From assembly GCA_963555705.1 (NCBI GenBank), contig OY743177.1, positions 1 to 64,000 on the forward strand: a stretch of DNA of 64,000 nucleotides. Reading direction: 5' to 3'. Each line of letters opens with the position of its first letter. Positions within the stretch are counted from its first letter, which is position 1. The stretch is from Ligustrum vulgare. Taxonomy: Eukaryota; Streptophyta; Magnoliopsida; Lamiales; Oleaceae. The position numbers and the translations under genes are program-made. Positions 24,705-35,408 of this stretch are shown here, one piece after another. Under the pieces are notes generated by a model. It was given only the letters and a program-made list of their open reading frames with translations, was not told the DNA's origin and did no database searches.

Positions 24705-24813
24705 ATATTCTCGAAGCTCATTTTGTGAACTTGTTCGTATAAATACCACGTTAAATAAAAGGAGGTCAAAAGGGATAGGAAAAGTCTCGAGAAGACTAAT
24801 ACTTAAACACGTT

Positions 24814-25533
24814 GATGTGTTCCGGACCCTGATAATCGGAGTCATAGCAGGCTTGACGGAAAAAGTTAAATATTCAAGCCAAATAAAAGTGCAATCCAGT
24901 CAACCATGTCGGAATTAGATGCATAATATGTGTTTTTCGAGTAGAAATGGGCCACTAAGCAAAACTCATGGGCTATAGCCCTTGAGCCGACTGATTTTAT
25001 GGTCAAATTCCATCATTTGGGGCTTCAAAACAGCAAGTCAATTATGCAGACAGAAATTTGGGTTTTTGCGTATTTTTAGGTTAAATTTTGTTTTTAATTA
25101 TTTGTTTGCCTATTTTAGAATTTTAGTCTAATTAGAATTCTATTTTGAGTCAATTAGCGGTTAGGTTATTTTACTTATTTATATTCCTTTCCATTCATTG
25201 TAAAATTAGACTTTGATTTTGATATAAAACAGTTTTATTGAGGATTCAATAAATGATATAGGCGGATTCCTATGTTTTTCAAACTTATCAAGAATATTTC
25301 TTGTGGCGTTCAAATACCGAACTTATCAAATATTTCTTGAAAATATTTGTGGCGTTCAAATCAGAGACTTATCAAGGAGATTGGGCAAATCCTTGTGGCG
25401 TTTCGAAAGTCGTGGTTCTTTATTCCGCATCGTCGATCCATCGCGTCGTGAATATCGGGTCATGATTCATCCTTCCAACCACAACCTAAGTTCGGAACTT
25501 TCCGACGTTTCTTCTTCGCTTCGAATCACATCA
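24814..25533 (+). repeat. 5' LTR of protease-only element
   Basis: Contains phrases repeated within the LTR: CTTATCAA then TATTTCTTG, then TGTGGCGTTCAAA (near 25290-25360). High similarity to 27182-27903. No obvious ORF. Confidence 0.9.
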
Positions 25534-25535
25534 TC

Positions 25536-25550
25536 TGGTATCAGAGCTGG
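25536..25550 (+). promoter_or_regulatory. tRNA-Met primer binding site
   Basis: TGGTATCAGAGCTGG, two bases after the LTR. TGGTATCAGAGC is the usual initiator-Met tRNA PBS of plant LTR retrotransposons. Confidence 0.9.
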
Positions 25551-26004
25551 ACTCTGAATTCAGGTTTTTCTATCCAGTTTGATTTTTATATTTATCATCG
25601 AGTCCCTTAAAAATCATCCATATCTTGTTGAGTGTTTTGTTTTCAATTTTTTGAGTTTTTTCTTCTTCGTGTCAGTAAAATTTTTCAGGTTTTGATCCAT
25701 ATAAAAATCCAACAAAAATTCAAAAGTGTTAGTTTTATTCGATTCTTATCCAAATCCTGTTTCGTTTGTTTTGTTGCGTTCGTGTCAAATTTTCGGATTT
25801 AATTAAAAAAATATTATTTTTTATTTAATTCTGAAAATTCATTATTCGAAAAAAAAAAGGAGTTATTCCAAATTCAAGAACCACTTTCTTGAGTTTCTTT
25901 AAATTTGTTGATATTCATTCCTTCCAAGTCAATAAAAGTCGTTCTTGCTATTTGATGTCTAAATCCTCTTCATTCTTGAATATTTTTGAAACGCCACATA
26001 AGGA

Positions 26005-27201
26005 ATGAATTATGATCCGGGCTTTTTATTCCAAACTATATGTTATGTGGATCATAAGGGGTACAGTTTGGCGATTGATGGAAAGTGCTTTACTAATTTC
26101 GTTAGTAGTACCGTGGTTGAAAAATTAGGATTTCCGCTAGAACCACACTATAAACCTTATAGGATGACGTGGATGAGGGAGTTTGGGAATTTCAAAGTAA
26201 CCAAACAAGTTCTAGTGCCTATCACCCTGGGAAGGTATAGTGAGGATGTATGGTGTGATGTAGTGCCATTAAAATCTTATCATATTTTATTGGGAAAACC
26301 ATGGAGACGTAGGAGGGAGGCTGTTTATGATAAGAGTATGCACATATACCAATTCCTTAAGAAAGGGAAAACATGCGTACTATATGGGTTGACATTAGAG
26401 GAAGTACTAGAAGATTCACGAAGGGTAGGGAAGGAGAGTGAAAAGTGGTGTAATAGGAGGCATCGTGGGGATAAGGATATTGATAAGAAGGAGGGAGAGT
26501 TGAAGTTAAAAACAAATAAACAAATTCCAAAATTTGATGAGGAAAAGGTGGAGTTGGGAAGCGAGGAATTGATTAGGAATAAAATTGTTGAAGATAAGAG
26601 GAATGAATTGGAAGTTGGGGTAGAAGTTCAAATTTTGGCTTTTGAATTGGTAGATCCACATTTGGATAGTGATGAGGTAGTGTGCGAACATGGTGATACG
26701 AATGTGGAGGTAGAAGATGTGGTTGAATTTGAAAGAAAAAAACTTGAAGAGGTGGATGAGCTAGAAAATCTTGAGTTAGAGGAAGTAACCGAGTTTGAGA
26801 GAAAAGAGATAAAGGGGGGTGAGCAAGAAGTTGCAAAAGGAGAACGAGGTGAAGAGAAGGGCCTTATGGTTCAAATGGTGGAATTGATGGTGATAATTCA
26901 TGAATACAAGGATCCATACCTTGTACCTCATGAACCTAACATTTCCCTTCCCGCTTTATTTAATTTTGTCTTGCAGGTTAAATGTACTTGGAAATTTGGG
27001 CAACACCACCAATGGCCACAGGAGTTTCTACTTCAATCCATTCATGTAACCCAAGTTACAGAATACTATTGGTCATTCCACTGGCATGGAAGCAATAATT
27101 TTTTGTTTGATCCAGGAGGTGAAGTGAAACAACAGGAACAAAGCTATAATTCTGGACGAATCATCCTAAAGAAGGAGGGTATGATGTGTTCCAGACCCTG
27201 A
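26005..27201 (+). CDS. Retropepsin-like protein of non-autonomous LTR element
   Basis: 398 residues, uninterrupted. Residues about 10-135 resemble the gypsy-type aspartic protease region: YSLAIDGKCFTNFVSSTVVE, then KLGFPLEPHYKPY, then VWCDVVPLKSYHILLGKPWR. The active-site stretch is normally DGG or DTG, and here it is DGK, so catalysis is doubtful. Residues about 140-300 are highly charged (Glu/Asp/Lys-rich), with recurring EVxEFERK phrases. The last 70 residues are Trp/His-rich and unrecognised. The stop codon lies inside the 3' LTR (27199-27201). The first ATG is used; a leader of about 450 bp precedes it. Confidence 0.7.
   Translation: MNYDPGFLFQTICYVDHKGYSLAIDGKCFTNFVSSTVVEKLGFPLEPHYKPYRMTWMREFGNFKVTKQVLVPITLGRYSEDVWCDVVPLKSYHILLGKPWRRRREAVYDKSMHIYQFLKKGKTCVLYGLTLEEVLEDSRRVGKESEKWCNRRHRGDKDIDKKEGELKLKTNKQIPKFDEEKVELGSEELIRNKIVEDKRNELEVGVEVQILAFELVDPHLDSDEVVCEHGDTNVEVEDVVEFERKKLEEVDELENLELEEVTEFERKEIKGGEQEVAKGERGEEKGLMVQMVELMVIIHEYKDPYLVPHEPNISLPALFNFVLQVKCTWKFGQHHQWPQEFLLQSIHVTQVTEYYWSFHWHGSNNFLFDPGGEVKQQEQSYNSGRIILKKEGMMCSRP
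27168..27181 (+). promoter_or_regulatory. Polypurine tract
   Basis: AAAGAAGGAGGGTA directly before the 3' LTR, overlapping the end of the ORF. Confidence 0.8.
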
Positions 27202-27903
27202 TAATCGGAGTCATAGCAGGTTTGACGGAAAAAGTTAAATATTCAAGCCAAATAAAAGTGCAATCCAGTCAATCATGTCGGAATTAGATGCATAATATGT
27301 GTTTTTCGAGTAGAAATTGGCCACTAAGCAAAACTCATGGGCTAAAGCCCTTGAGCCGACTTATTTTATAGCCAAATTCCATCATTTGGGGCTTCAAAAC
27401 AGCAAGTCAATTATGCAGACGGGAATTTGGGTTTTTGCGTATTTTTAGGTTAAATTTTGTTTTTAATTATTTGTTTGCCTATTTTAGAATTTTAGTCTAA
27501 TTATGATTCTATTTTAAGTCAATTAGCGGCTATGTTATTTTACTTATTTATATTCCTTTCCATTCATTGTAAAATTAGACTTTGATTTTGATATAAAACA
27601 GTTTTATTGAGGATTCAATAAATGATATAGGTGGATTCCTGTGTTTTTCAAACTTATCAAGAATATTTCTTGTGGCGTTCAAATACCGAACTTATCAAAT
27701 ATTTCTTGAAAATATTTATGGCGTTCAAAACCAAAAACTCATCAAGGAGATTGGGCAAATCCTTGTGACGTTTCGAAAGTCGTGGTTCTTTATTCTGCAT
27801 CGTCGAGCCATCGCGTCGTGAATATCGGATCATGATTCATCCTTCCAACCACAACCTGAGTTCGGAACTTTCCGGCGTTTCTTCCGCACTTCGAATCACA
27901 TCA
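27182..27903 (+). repeat. 3' LTR of protease-only element
   Basis: Colinear with 24814-25533 apart from scattered single-base differences. Ends ATCACATCA, then CATGT. Confidence 0.9.
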
Positions 27904-28062
27904 CATGTTTTTACCGTAACTTTTTATTATTAATATATTTCGTTTTCTTTCGTTTAATCTCGTTTTTCCTTCTTTACATTCCTAATTATTTAAATAAATT
28001 ATAAAACACTTTTATTACATCATAATGGAGCTAAAGGATGTCAAAATTTTTTGATCTTTACA

Positions 28063-29204
28063 ATCATCCCCTTAAAAGAATTTCATCCTCAAAATTCATT
28101 TAAGGAAATACTTAGATTGTATATACTTGATCAATCACGAAGTATGTTTTAAAATTTTAATTAACCATAGAATTTGAAAATGGGATAAGTTTTTAAAATA
28201 TTTTGTGCAAGAGAAAGACATGTTTGAATCAGAATAATTGAACACATACTTTTTGGAAATGATATTTTGAACCCATGACTTCCGCAAGGAATACTAAACA
28301 AGTTCAAACTTTAACTAGTTATTTCGGAAACAAAACTTAAAACATACTAACGCTTCCACTGCGCACGCTAATACTATATTATGACTTAAATTTTCCACTA
28401 AAGACCTCTAGGATAGATTGGATGACAAGTAGAAATATCAAAGAGATAAATAATCTCTATCTAGGAGCAACAGCATAAATTGGTGGGAACTAATACCTTA
28501 GATTCTCAAGATGCAATACAAAAATAGTGGTGTGGTTGCTTATGCGAAGCTAACATTTAGAAAGTCAGTCTAGCATGTCAATTCATATTTCTCAAAAAAA
28601 TCGACCAACAGTAAAGTCATCTAACATAGTATAAAAGTTCGACTATTTTGAGAGTGCAAGACTTTACAAGTAATTTTGCGATAACATAACTTTGCAAGAA
28701 AATTTATAACGAAGACTAGTTATGCAAAATTACCAGCACATAATACCACAAGTATAATCAAGTAATTAGAGTTCGTAGGAAGAAAGCTTTTCAAAAATGT
28801 CTAAAATTATATACGTATTGACAAAAGGAACTGAGTATTGACACTAAGCTTTCGAGTTACAATATCTACTGTTTCACATTATCTTTAAGTTTAACGAATG
28901 TTGACATCTAAAATAAAAACTTGTTCCATTAACAAACATTGTCTCAAGATATCACATTTATCACTTATGTTATTTTGTGGGTTCTAAATTCTCCATGTTG
29001 GACTATCATTTCAAACATCACCGAGAATATAAATCAAATATAATTGATCACAGATCAAGTATCAATTTACAAATTGAGTTAGTTTCATATAAACCAAGTA
29101 TAACAAGTAATCACTTACTTGATTGGCGGTGCTTCAAATGACAACTAGACAGAAATGTGCGCTAGGCAGTCTACATAATCTTAAAACCTTTACTCTGATA
29201 CCCC
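28063..29204 (-). other. Decayed interior of Tekay-like element
   Basis: It begins ATCATCCCCTTAAAAGAA, which on the minus strand is a polypurine tract preceded by a frame resembling the usual chromovirus pol end (GAATTTTGAGGATGAAATTC type). It ends at the PBS. Between them I find no coding motif, so the polymerase genes are deleted. Confidence 0.5.
29193..29203 (-). promoter_or_regulatory. Degenerate tRNA-Met PBS of Tekay-like element
   Basis: Minus strand GGGTATCAGAG, one base off TGGTATCAGAG, next to TGGTCACAGACCCGAA, a typical edge of chromovirus LTRs read in reverse. Confidence 0.55.
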
Positions 29205-30035
29205 TGGTCACAGACCCGAATTTTTTTACGATATTTTTAAACTCTGATACTAACTTGTGATGTATAAAACAAATCGCAGAAATATTGTTATTTTCTTTTT
29301 ACAAGCTAGTGACGTAAACAACTTCACATCACTGGGATTTCAAAATCACTTTACTTAAGGTAAAGCCCATATATTCAAAAAGTAATGATATTAATATATA
29401 AAACATTTCGAGTTAACATAGAATATCTTGACTTTAAAATATTTTAAATAAATATTATCAATAATAAATTATCAAGTTTGGCAGTTCAAACACAAGGGAC
29501 CTTATTCGGTGTGTCCACAACTCACATGTTGTCACCTAATACAACACTATTTGTCTCACCATCTGAAGATCTGTGCCAGCCCTCTTTATTTCTATTACTC
29601 CTTGAAAATTAGGGATCATAGGGTGAGCATACGAGTTCTCGGTGAGCATATGAGTTCTTAGTGAGCAGAATATGGTGCACATGTGTTATTGCACATAACA
29701 CATGTTAACCTCATATATTCAAGACCAATACAATATATATAATTTCAACGCAATGTCTACAAGAACATTGCAATATATTCAGGTATTCAAGTTCAATGCA
29801 AGATATTCAAGTATTCAATTCCGAAGCAAGATAGTCAAGTATTCCAATCCAGTGCAAGATATTCAAGACTAGTGCCAATGCATGTTTTTTAAGAAAATGT
29901 GACTTTTAATGGGGGCCCATATCAAAAATTAACTACAATTTCGAGCGTGCATATAACAAGTTGGGAATTATTCCCAAGTATCAACAAGGGAAATCACTCC
30001 AAGATAACAAGTAGTGAAATTAATCCACGATAACA
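29205..30035 (-). repeat. LTR piece left of the CACTA insertion
   Basis: Part of the 5' LTR of the Tekay-like element. It starts TGGTCACAGACCCGAA and contains paired GGTGAGCATA(C/T)GAGTTCT phrases near 29620-29660 and repeated CAAGATATTCAAGTATTC phrases near 29790-29870. It continues at 39131 after the CACTA. Confidence 0.55.
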
Positions 30036-30069
30036 CACTAGTACAAAATTACATAAAAAATCAAAAAAC

Positions 30070-30380
30070 GACGCCTCAAAAAAAGCGGTGGCAAAATTGT
30101 AAATAAAAATTCATAAAAAGGGTCGGTTCTTTAGGAAGAACTGATGCTGGTGGAGCCGGCCCATTAAGGGCGTCGGTTCTTACTAAAGAACTGACGCCTA
30201 TAATTAACTAAAAGGCGTTGGTTCTTACTAAAGAACTGACGCCTTTTAGTCGGCCCATTAAGGCATCGGTTCTTACTAAAGAACGGACGCCTATAATTTA
30301 ATTACAGGCGTCGGTTCTTTAGTAAGAACCGACGCCTTTTAGTTAAAGGCAGCGGTTCTTGAAAGGAACCGCCGCCTTTA
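30070..30380. repeat. 5' subterminal hairpin array of the CACTA
   Basis: Four hairpins of about 30 nt lie near 30169, 30213, 30262 and 30306. Each pairs an arm GGCGTCGGTTCTT (or one-base variants) with its complement around a short TACTAAA-type loop, and single arms also occur. Subterminal repeats of this kind are where CACTA TNP proteins bind. Confidence 0.85.
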
Positions 30381-30423
30381 ACTTAGGCATTTTCCCTCAC
30401 CTTAGGTCAAATTCTTCAGCACT

Positions 30424-30980
30424 TTGAATATTCCCACAGCACTCCACAACGCTGCTCACCTCCACAGCCTCAAAGTCTCATTCATCACACTACCCCACCG
30501 TAGCCAACGTCACTTCCGACCGGTAGTGCAGCTTCGGGGCCGCCATTCTTTTCTCTGCTGTGCACCACCCCCACCCCGCTGCCCTCTCTTTTCCTCCGTG
30601 CGCCACACCCAGCCCACCACCGTGTACCGGCACCTCCCCTACCTCCTCCCCCAGCCGCGCGTAGGGAACCTTAGCCAGCGCGCACCTCCGCCAGTGGCCA
30701 CTGTCGTCCCCCAGCCACGCGCGCGTAGAGAACCCCAAATGGGGTGCGGCTTTCTCCTCAATAAAATGAATCCCATAGAGCCATGCGCCCCGAAGCTTCA
30801 ACTCTGATCAAAAGCATACAGTTGATTCCACAGGTACCGCGGGCCCTATTCCCGATTGCAGAAGCGGAAAGGCTGACCCAATTGCATCAAGCAGCGCCCT
30901 ACAGTCAACTCGCCTCACAACACCTCCGCCAGGGCCCACCTTCCCTCCCCCAACCGCCACCGCCCCACCAACACGGTAAT
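30424..30980. promoter_or_regulatory. GC-rich leader region of the CACTA
   Basis: An abrupt GC- and CpG-rich island lies just inside the 5' subterminal repeats in otherwise AT-rich DNA. Frames on both strands are open by composition (Pro/Ala/Arg-rich) but match nothing I recognise. En/Spm has a GC-rich first-exon region here that controls expression through methylation, so position and composition suggest a counterpart. A captured host gene piece is the alternative. Confidence 0.45.
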
Positions 30981-31204
30981 TTTTTTTTTTTAAGCTTAAA
31001 CTAGTTTGTTCATTTTGTTAATTTATAATTGAATTTATTTATTTATGATTTAATATGTTTATTGATTTAAATGAACTTATTAGTCTTTTTTGAATTTGGA
31101 ATTTAGATTGATTTTGAGTTAGTAGATTTATAAATTCAATTTTTTTAATTATTGGAGTTTTATTGAAATTGTAGAATATTAATTTTATTTTAGTAACGAT
31201 TGTA

Positions 31205-32040
31205 AGATATTTATAAATGAATTATTTGAGACGTTTTGTACTTGTTGGATGTTTTGGTGAATTTAGATGATTATGTTGTGATGATCTGGAGATATGAGCG
31301 TATATATATATAGTGAATAATTAAAAGGCTAAAAATATTTGAGTTTTTAACATGTTGAGGTTGAAAATTTTAAACTAGATGAAAATGTTGAAGTTCGAGT
31401 GGAGTTCTGTTTGAGTTTTGAATATGTTGAAGTTAAATATTTTAGTTTTATTGTGGCATTTTGATTCCCCCTACAGGTTGGTTAAGTCAAATTTATAGGG
31501 GAGATTCTGTCAAAATTTTTGTAAGATTTTATAAATAAAAATGTAAATAATCAAGTAAGGTAATTTCATTCGTATTAACACATGGTGAATATCTTGATAT
31601 ATGTGTCTTAAATTAGTTACGGATAAATAATGAATGTGAGGTATTTATAAGTGAATTATTTGAGATGTCTTGTATTTGTTGGATGTTTTGGTGAGTTGAG
31701 ATAATTATGTTGTGATGATCTGGAGATATGAGCGTATATAGTGAATAATTAAAAGGCTAAAAATGTTTGAGTTTTTAACATGCTGAGGTTGAATATTTTA
31801 GACTAGATGAAAATGTTGAAGTTCGACTGGAGTTTTATTTGAGTTTTGAATATGTTGAAGTTAAATATTTTAGTTTTATTGTGGCATTTTGATTCCCCCT
31901 ATAGGTTGGTTAAGTCCAATTTATAGGAGAGATTCTGTCAAAATTTTCGTAAGATTTTATAAATAAAAATGAAAATAATAAATTAAGGTGATTTCATTCG
32001 TTTTAACACATGGTGAATATCTTGATATATGTGTTATTAG
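31205..32040. repeat. Tandem duplication of about 430 bp in the CACTA leader
   Basis: Two consecutive copies, 31205-31630 and 31636-32040. They share AATTATTTGAGACGT/ATGT, GTTGTGATGATCTGGAGA, TATGAGCGTATATA and AACACATGGTGAATATC at a constant offset of 428-434 bp. Each contains one 34-nt hairpin (31468-31501 and 31896-31929). The second ends with a plausible splice acceptor TGTTATTAG just before the transposase start. Confidence 0.85.
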
Positions 32041-32042
32041 AT

Positions 32043-35000
32043 ATGGATCGGAGTTGGATGTATGAGAAACGTAATACACATGAATATGTGAAAGGAGTTG
32101 AAGAGTTTATGAAATGTGCTGAGGAAAACAAAATAAAAGAAGGTGAAGAAATGCTTTTGTGTCCTTGTTGTGATTGTAAGAATCTGAGAAAGTTCCGTAG
32201 CTCTGAACAAGTCAAGAGTCATTTGATCCGTCGTGGGTTTAAGGAAGGTTATGTACGGTGGATATGGCACGGTGAGAGTATACTTCCTAGGACGAGCACC
32301 GGTGATAATAAGGGTGATCAAGAGGAGAATAATTTGGACAATGATCAGAATGACATGGATAATGATCGGATAGATGAAATGATGCGTGACATACAAGAGG
32401 ATTTCATTGAAAAGTCTCATATTTTCGATAGCCAGTTTAATGATTCTGAACAGCCTTTATTTTCTGGTTGTAAGAAATTCACAAAATTGTCTGCTGTGTT
32501 TAAGTTGTATAACTTGAAAGCAAAGAATAGGTGGAGTGATAGGATTTTCACGAATTTATTGGAACTTTTACGAGATATGCTTCCGGAGGATAACGAACTT
32601 CCTAGTTCAATTTACGAGACAAAGAAAATGTTGTGTTCGATGGGTATGGAGATCGAGAGGATACATGCATGTCCAAATGATTGTGTATTGTATTGGAAAG
32701 AGTATAAGGACTTGAACCTTTGTCCAAAGTGTGGAGCATCGAGGTATAAGCGAAAGGAAGGCCATGTTAATTGGGAGGATAAGAAAGGCTCTCCAGCAAA
32801 GGTGTTATGATACCTACCTGTAATACCAAGATTTAAACGCTTATTTACCAATGCAAAGGATGCGAAGAACATACGTTGGCATGCCGATGGGAGGAAAGAA
32901 GATGGAAAGCTAAGACACCCGGCTGATTCTCCTCAATGGAGGACCATTAATAGGATGTTCCCCGATTTTGATGGAGAAGATAGGAATCTTAGGCTTGGAC
33001 TATGTACAGATGGGATGAACCCGCACGGTAATATGAGTAGTCGACATAGCACTTGGCCGGTTCTCTTGGTGAATTACAATCTTCCTCCTTGGTTATGTAT
33101 GAAGCGAAAGTACATCATGTTGTCATTGTTAATATCAGAGCCTAAACAACCGGGAAATGACATAGATGTTTACCTAGCGCCACTAATTGAAGATTTAAAA
33201 CTGTTGTGGAATGAAGGTGTGTTAGCATTTGATGCACATAGTCAAATGAATTTCACGTTACGTGCTATGATATTTTGCACCATAAATGATTTTCCAGCTT
33301 ATGGTAACTTGTCGGGGTATACTAATAAAGGAGCTAATGCATGTCCCGTTTGTGAAGAAGATACGGTTGATCTTTGGTTGAAAAACTGTAAGAAAAATGT
33401 GTTTATGAGTCATCGTATATTTCTTCCTGTTCACCACCCTTATCGAAAGAAGAAAAATCTCTTCAATGGAAAAGTCGAGACTCGAGTTTCTCGCTTACCA
33501 TTAACAGGAAATGAGGTTTATGAACGAGTTAAAAATATTGATGTTATGTTTGGAAAACCTTTTAAACCTCCTCAGAAGAGTCTTTGGAAGAAGAGATCCA
33601 TATTTTGGGAACTACCCTACTGGGAACACTTACAGGTAAGGCATTGTCTTGATGTAATGCATGTGGAGAAAAATCTATGTGATAGTGTCATCGAGACATT
33701 ATTGAACATTCAAGGAAAGACAAAAGATGGTATCAAAGTCAGAAAAGACATGGTAGAAATGGGGATACGAGATAAGTTAGCACCGCAAGAGTTGGAAAAG
33801 GGTACCTATTTACCCCCAGCCTGCTACACTTTGTCTAGAAAGGAGAAAACAAGTTTTTGTGAGTGCCTAAATTCTTTTAAGGTTCCATCTGGATACTCAT
33901 CGAACATCAAAAATCTTGTGTCGATGAAGGACTTGAAATTGGTTGGTATAAAGTCTCATGACTGTCATGTCTTAATGCAACACTTGTTACCAGTTGCAGT
34001 TCGTGGCATACTCCCAAAACATGTTAGAAATGTCATTATAAAACTTTGCTTCTTTTTTAATGCAATTTGTAGTAAAGTTGTTGATCCGGATGCGCTGGAC
34101 GATTTGCAGGCCGATATTGTTATCACGCTACGTCAATTTGAAATGTATTTTCCTCCATCATTTTTTGACATTATGGTGCACTTACTTGTTCACTTGGTAA
34201 GAGAAATTAAGATTTGTGGTCCGGTGTTCTTGAGGTATATGTATCCATTTGAGAGATACATGGGTATATTAAAAGGATATGTGAGAAATCGATTTCGACC
34301 TGAAGGCAGTATCATTGAAGGTTATGCTACCGAGGAGGTTATTGAATTTTGTACTGATTACCTAGATGATATTGATGTTATTGGTATTCCTAAATCTCGT
34401 CACGAGGGAAGACTGAAAGGTAAAGGTACGATTGGATGCAAAACAATTGTGCCTGGTGTTGAATTGCGAGACAAAGCACACCTCCGTGTCTTGCAACACC
34501 TTACCGAGGTTCATCCATATTTGGACGAGCACATGTCCATTTTAAGGCAGCAAAATCCTTCAAAAGGTGAGAGGTGGGTAACTAATGAACATAATCGCTC
34601 ATTTGCAGAATGGTTCAAAGATAAAGTGCTGCAAGAATTATCACAAATGTCGAATAACATTTCTGAAATTGTAAAGTGGTTAGCTTACGGCCCTGGCATG
34701 CTTGTGAGGTCTTATGAAGCATATGACATTAATGGGTATACATTTTATACAAAACGTCAAGATGATAAGAGCAAGATGCAAAATAGTGGAGTGACTCAAG
34801 TAGCAATGTCAAGAGATTTTTCCGTAATGTCTTACTATGGAGTAATTGAAGATATTTGGGAACTTGATTACAGGGAGTTCAAGTTTCCTCTATTTCGATG
34901 TAAATGGGTTGATAATAGACGGGGTGTTCGGGTGGATGAATTAGGCTTCACTTTGGTGGATTTTGATCGGTTGGGTTATTTTGATGACCCATTCATACTG

Positions 35001-35252
35001 GCATCACAAGCGAAACAGATATTTTATGTTCTTGACCCAGCAAATACTAAGTGGTCAGTTGTACTTCAGGGCAAAAGACATATTGTTGGCATTGATGATG
35101 TGGTAGATGAAGAAGAGTATGATCATTTCGACGAAACTCCTCCATTTTCTATTGGTATACAACCAGATGCAATTACAAGGGAAGATAATCTTGAAATAAA
35201 TTACATGCGTGAGGATCATGAAGAAGGATTGTGGATTGACCGTCGTTCCTGA
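32043..35252 (+). pseudogene. CACTA TNP2-type transposase with one premature stop
   Basis: One frame of 1070 codons from ATG 32043 (chosen because MDRSWMY is the usual start). Order: transposase-associated domain (residues about 4-75; CPCCDCKN, then FKEGYVRWIWHGE), a linker ending LCPKCGASRYKR, Transposase_21 core (about 300-520; LCTDGMNPHG, then LDVMHVEKN), DUF4218-type part (about 625-790; MHLL-like IMVHLLVHLVREI) and DUF4216-type part (about 920-1000; SYYGVIEDIWELDY). TGA at 32808-32810 (codon 256), directly after SPAKVL, stops translation where relatives have Trp. No other break seen. This enzyme cuts and joins CACTA ends. Confidence 0.88.
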
Positions 35253-35408
35253 GGCAATATAATTGTGTAAGATCGTTTACTTTCTTACTTTGAACTTTTT
35301 GATATTGTTCATATATGCTCTATTCATTGTTACTATTCGCTTACCAATTTGTTTATATATTTTTGTTTTGTTATATACGTAGATACGTGTACAGTCCCCG
35401 TGAAAGTC

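Larger units (their letters stand above)
24814..27903 (+). mobile_element. Short LTR retrotransposon with protease-only ORF
   Basis: LTRs 24814-25533 (720 bp) and 27182-27903 (722 bp) begin TGATGTG and end CACATCA, a perfect 7-bp inverted pair. A tRNA-Met-type PBS follows the first LTR and a polypurine tract precedes the second. Flanks are CACGT (24809-24813) and CATGT (27904-27908), a 5-bp duplication with one change. The paralogous sequence at 41009-41040 reads CTTAAACACGTTTTTTATC without insertion, confirming the site. Total 3.1 kb, with no reverse transcriptase, integrase or gag recognised, so non-autonomous. Confidence 0.9.

Noticed and set aside
30424..31004. Pro/Arg-rich ORFs on both strands as genes
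   Set aside because: Open on both strands because of high GC. No domain recognised, so treated as a non-coding GC island of the CACTA.
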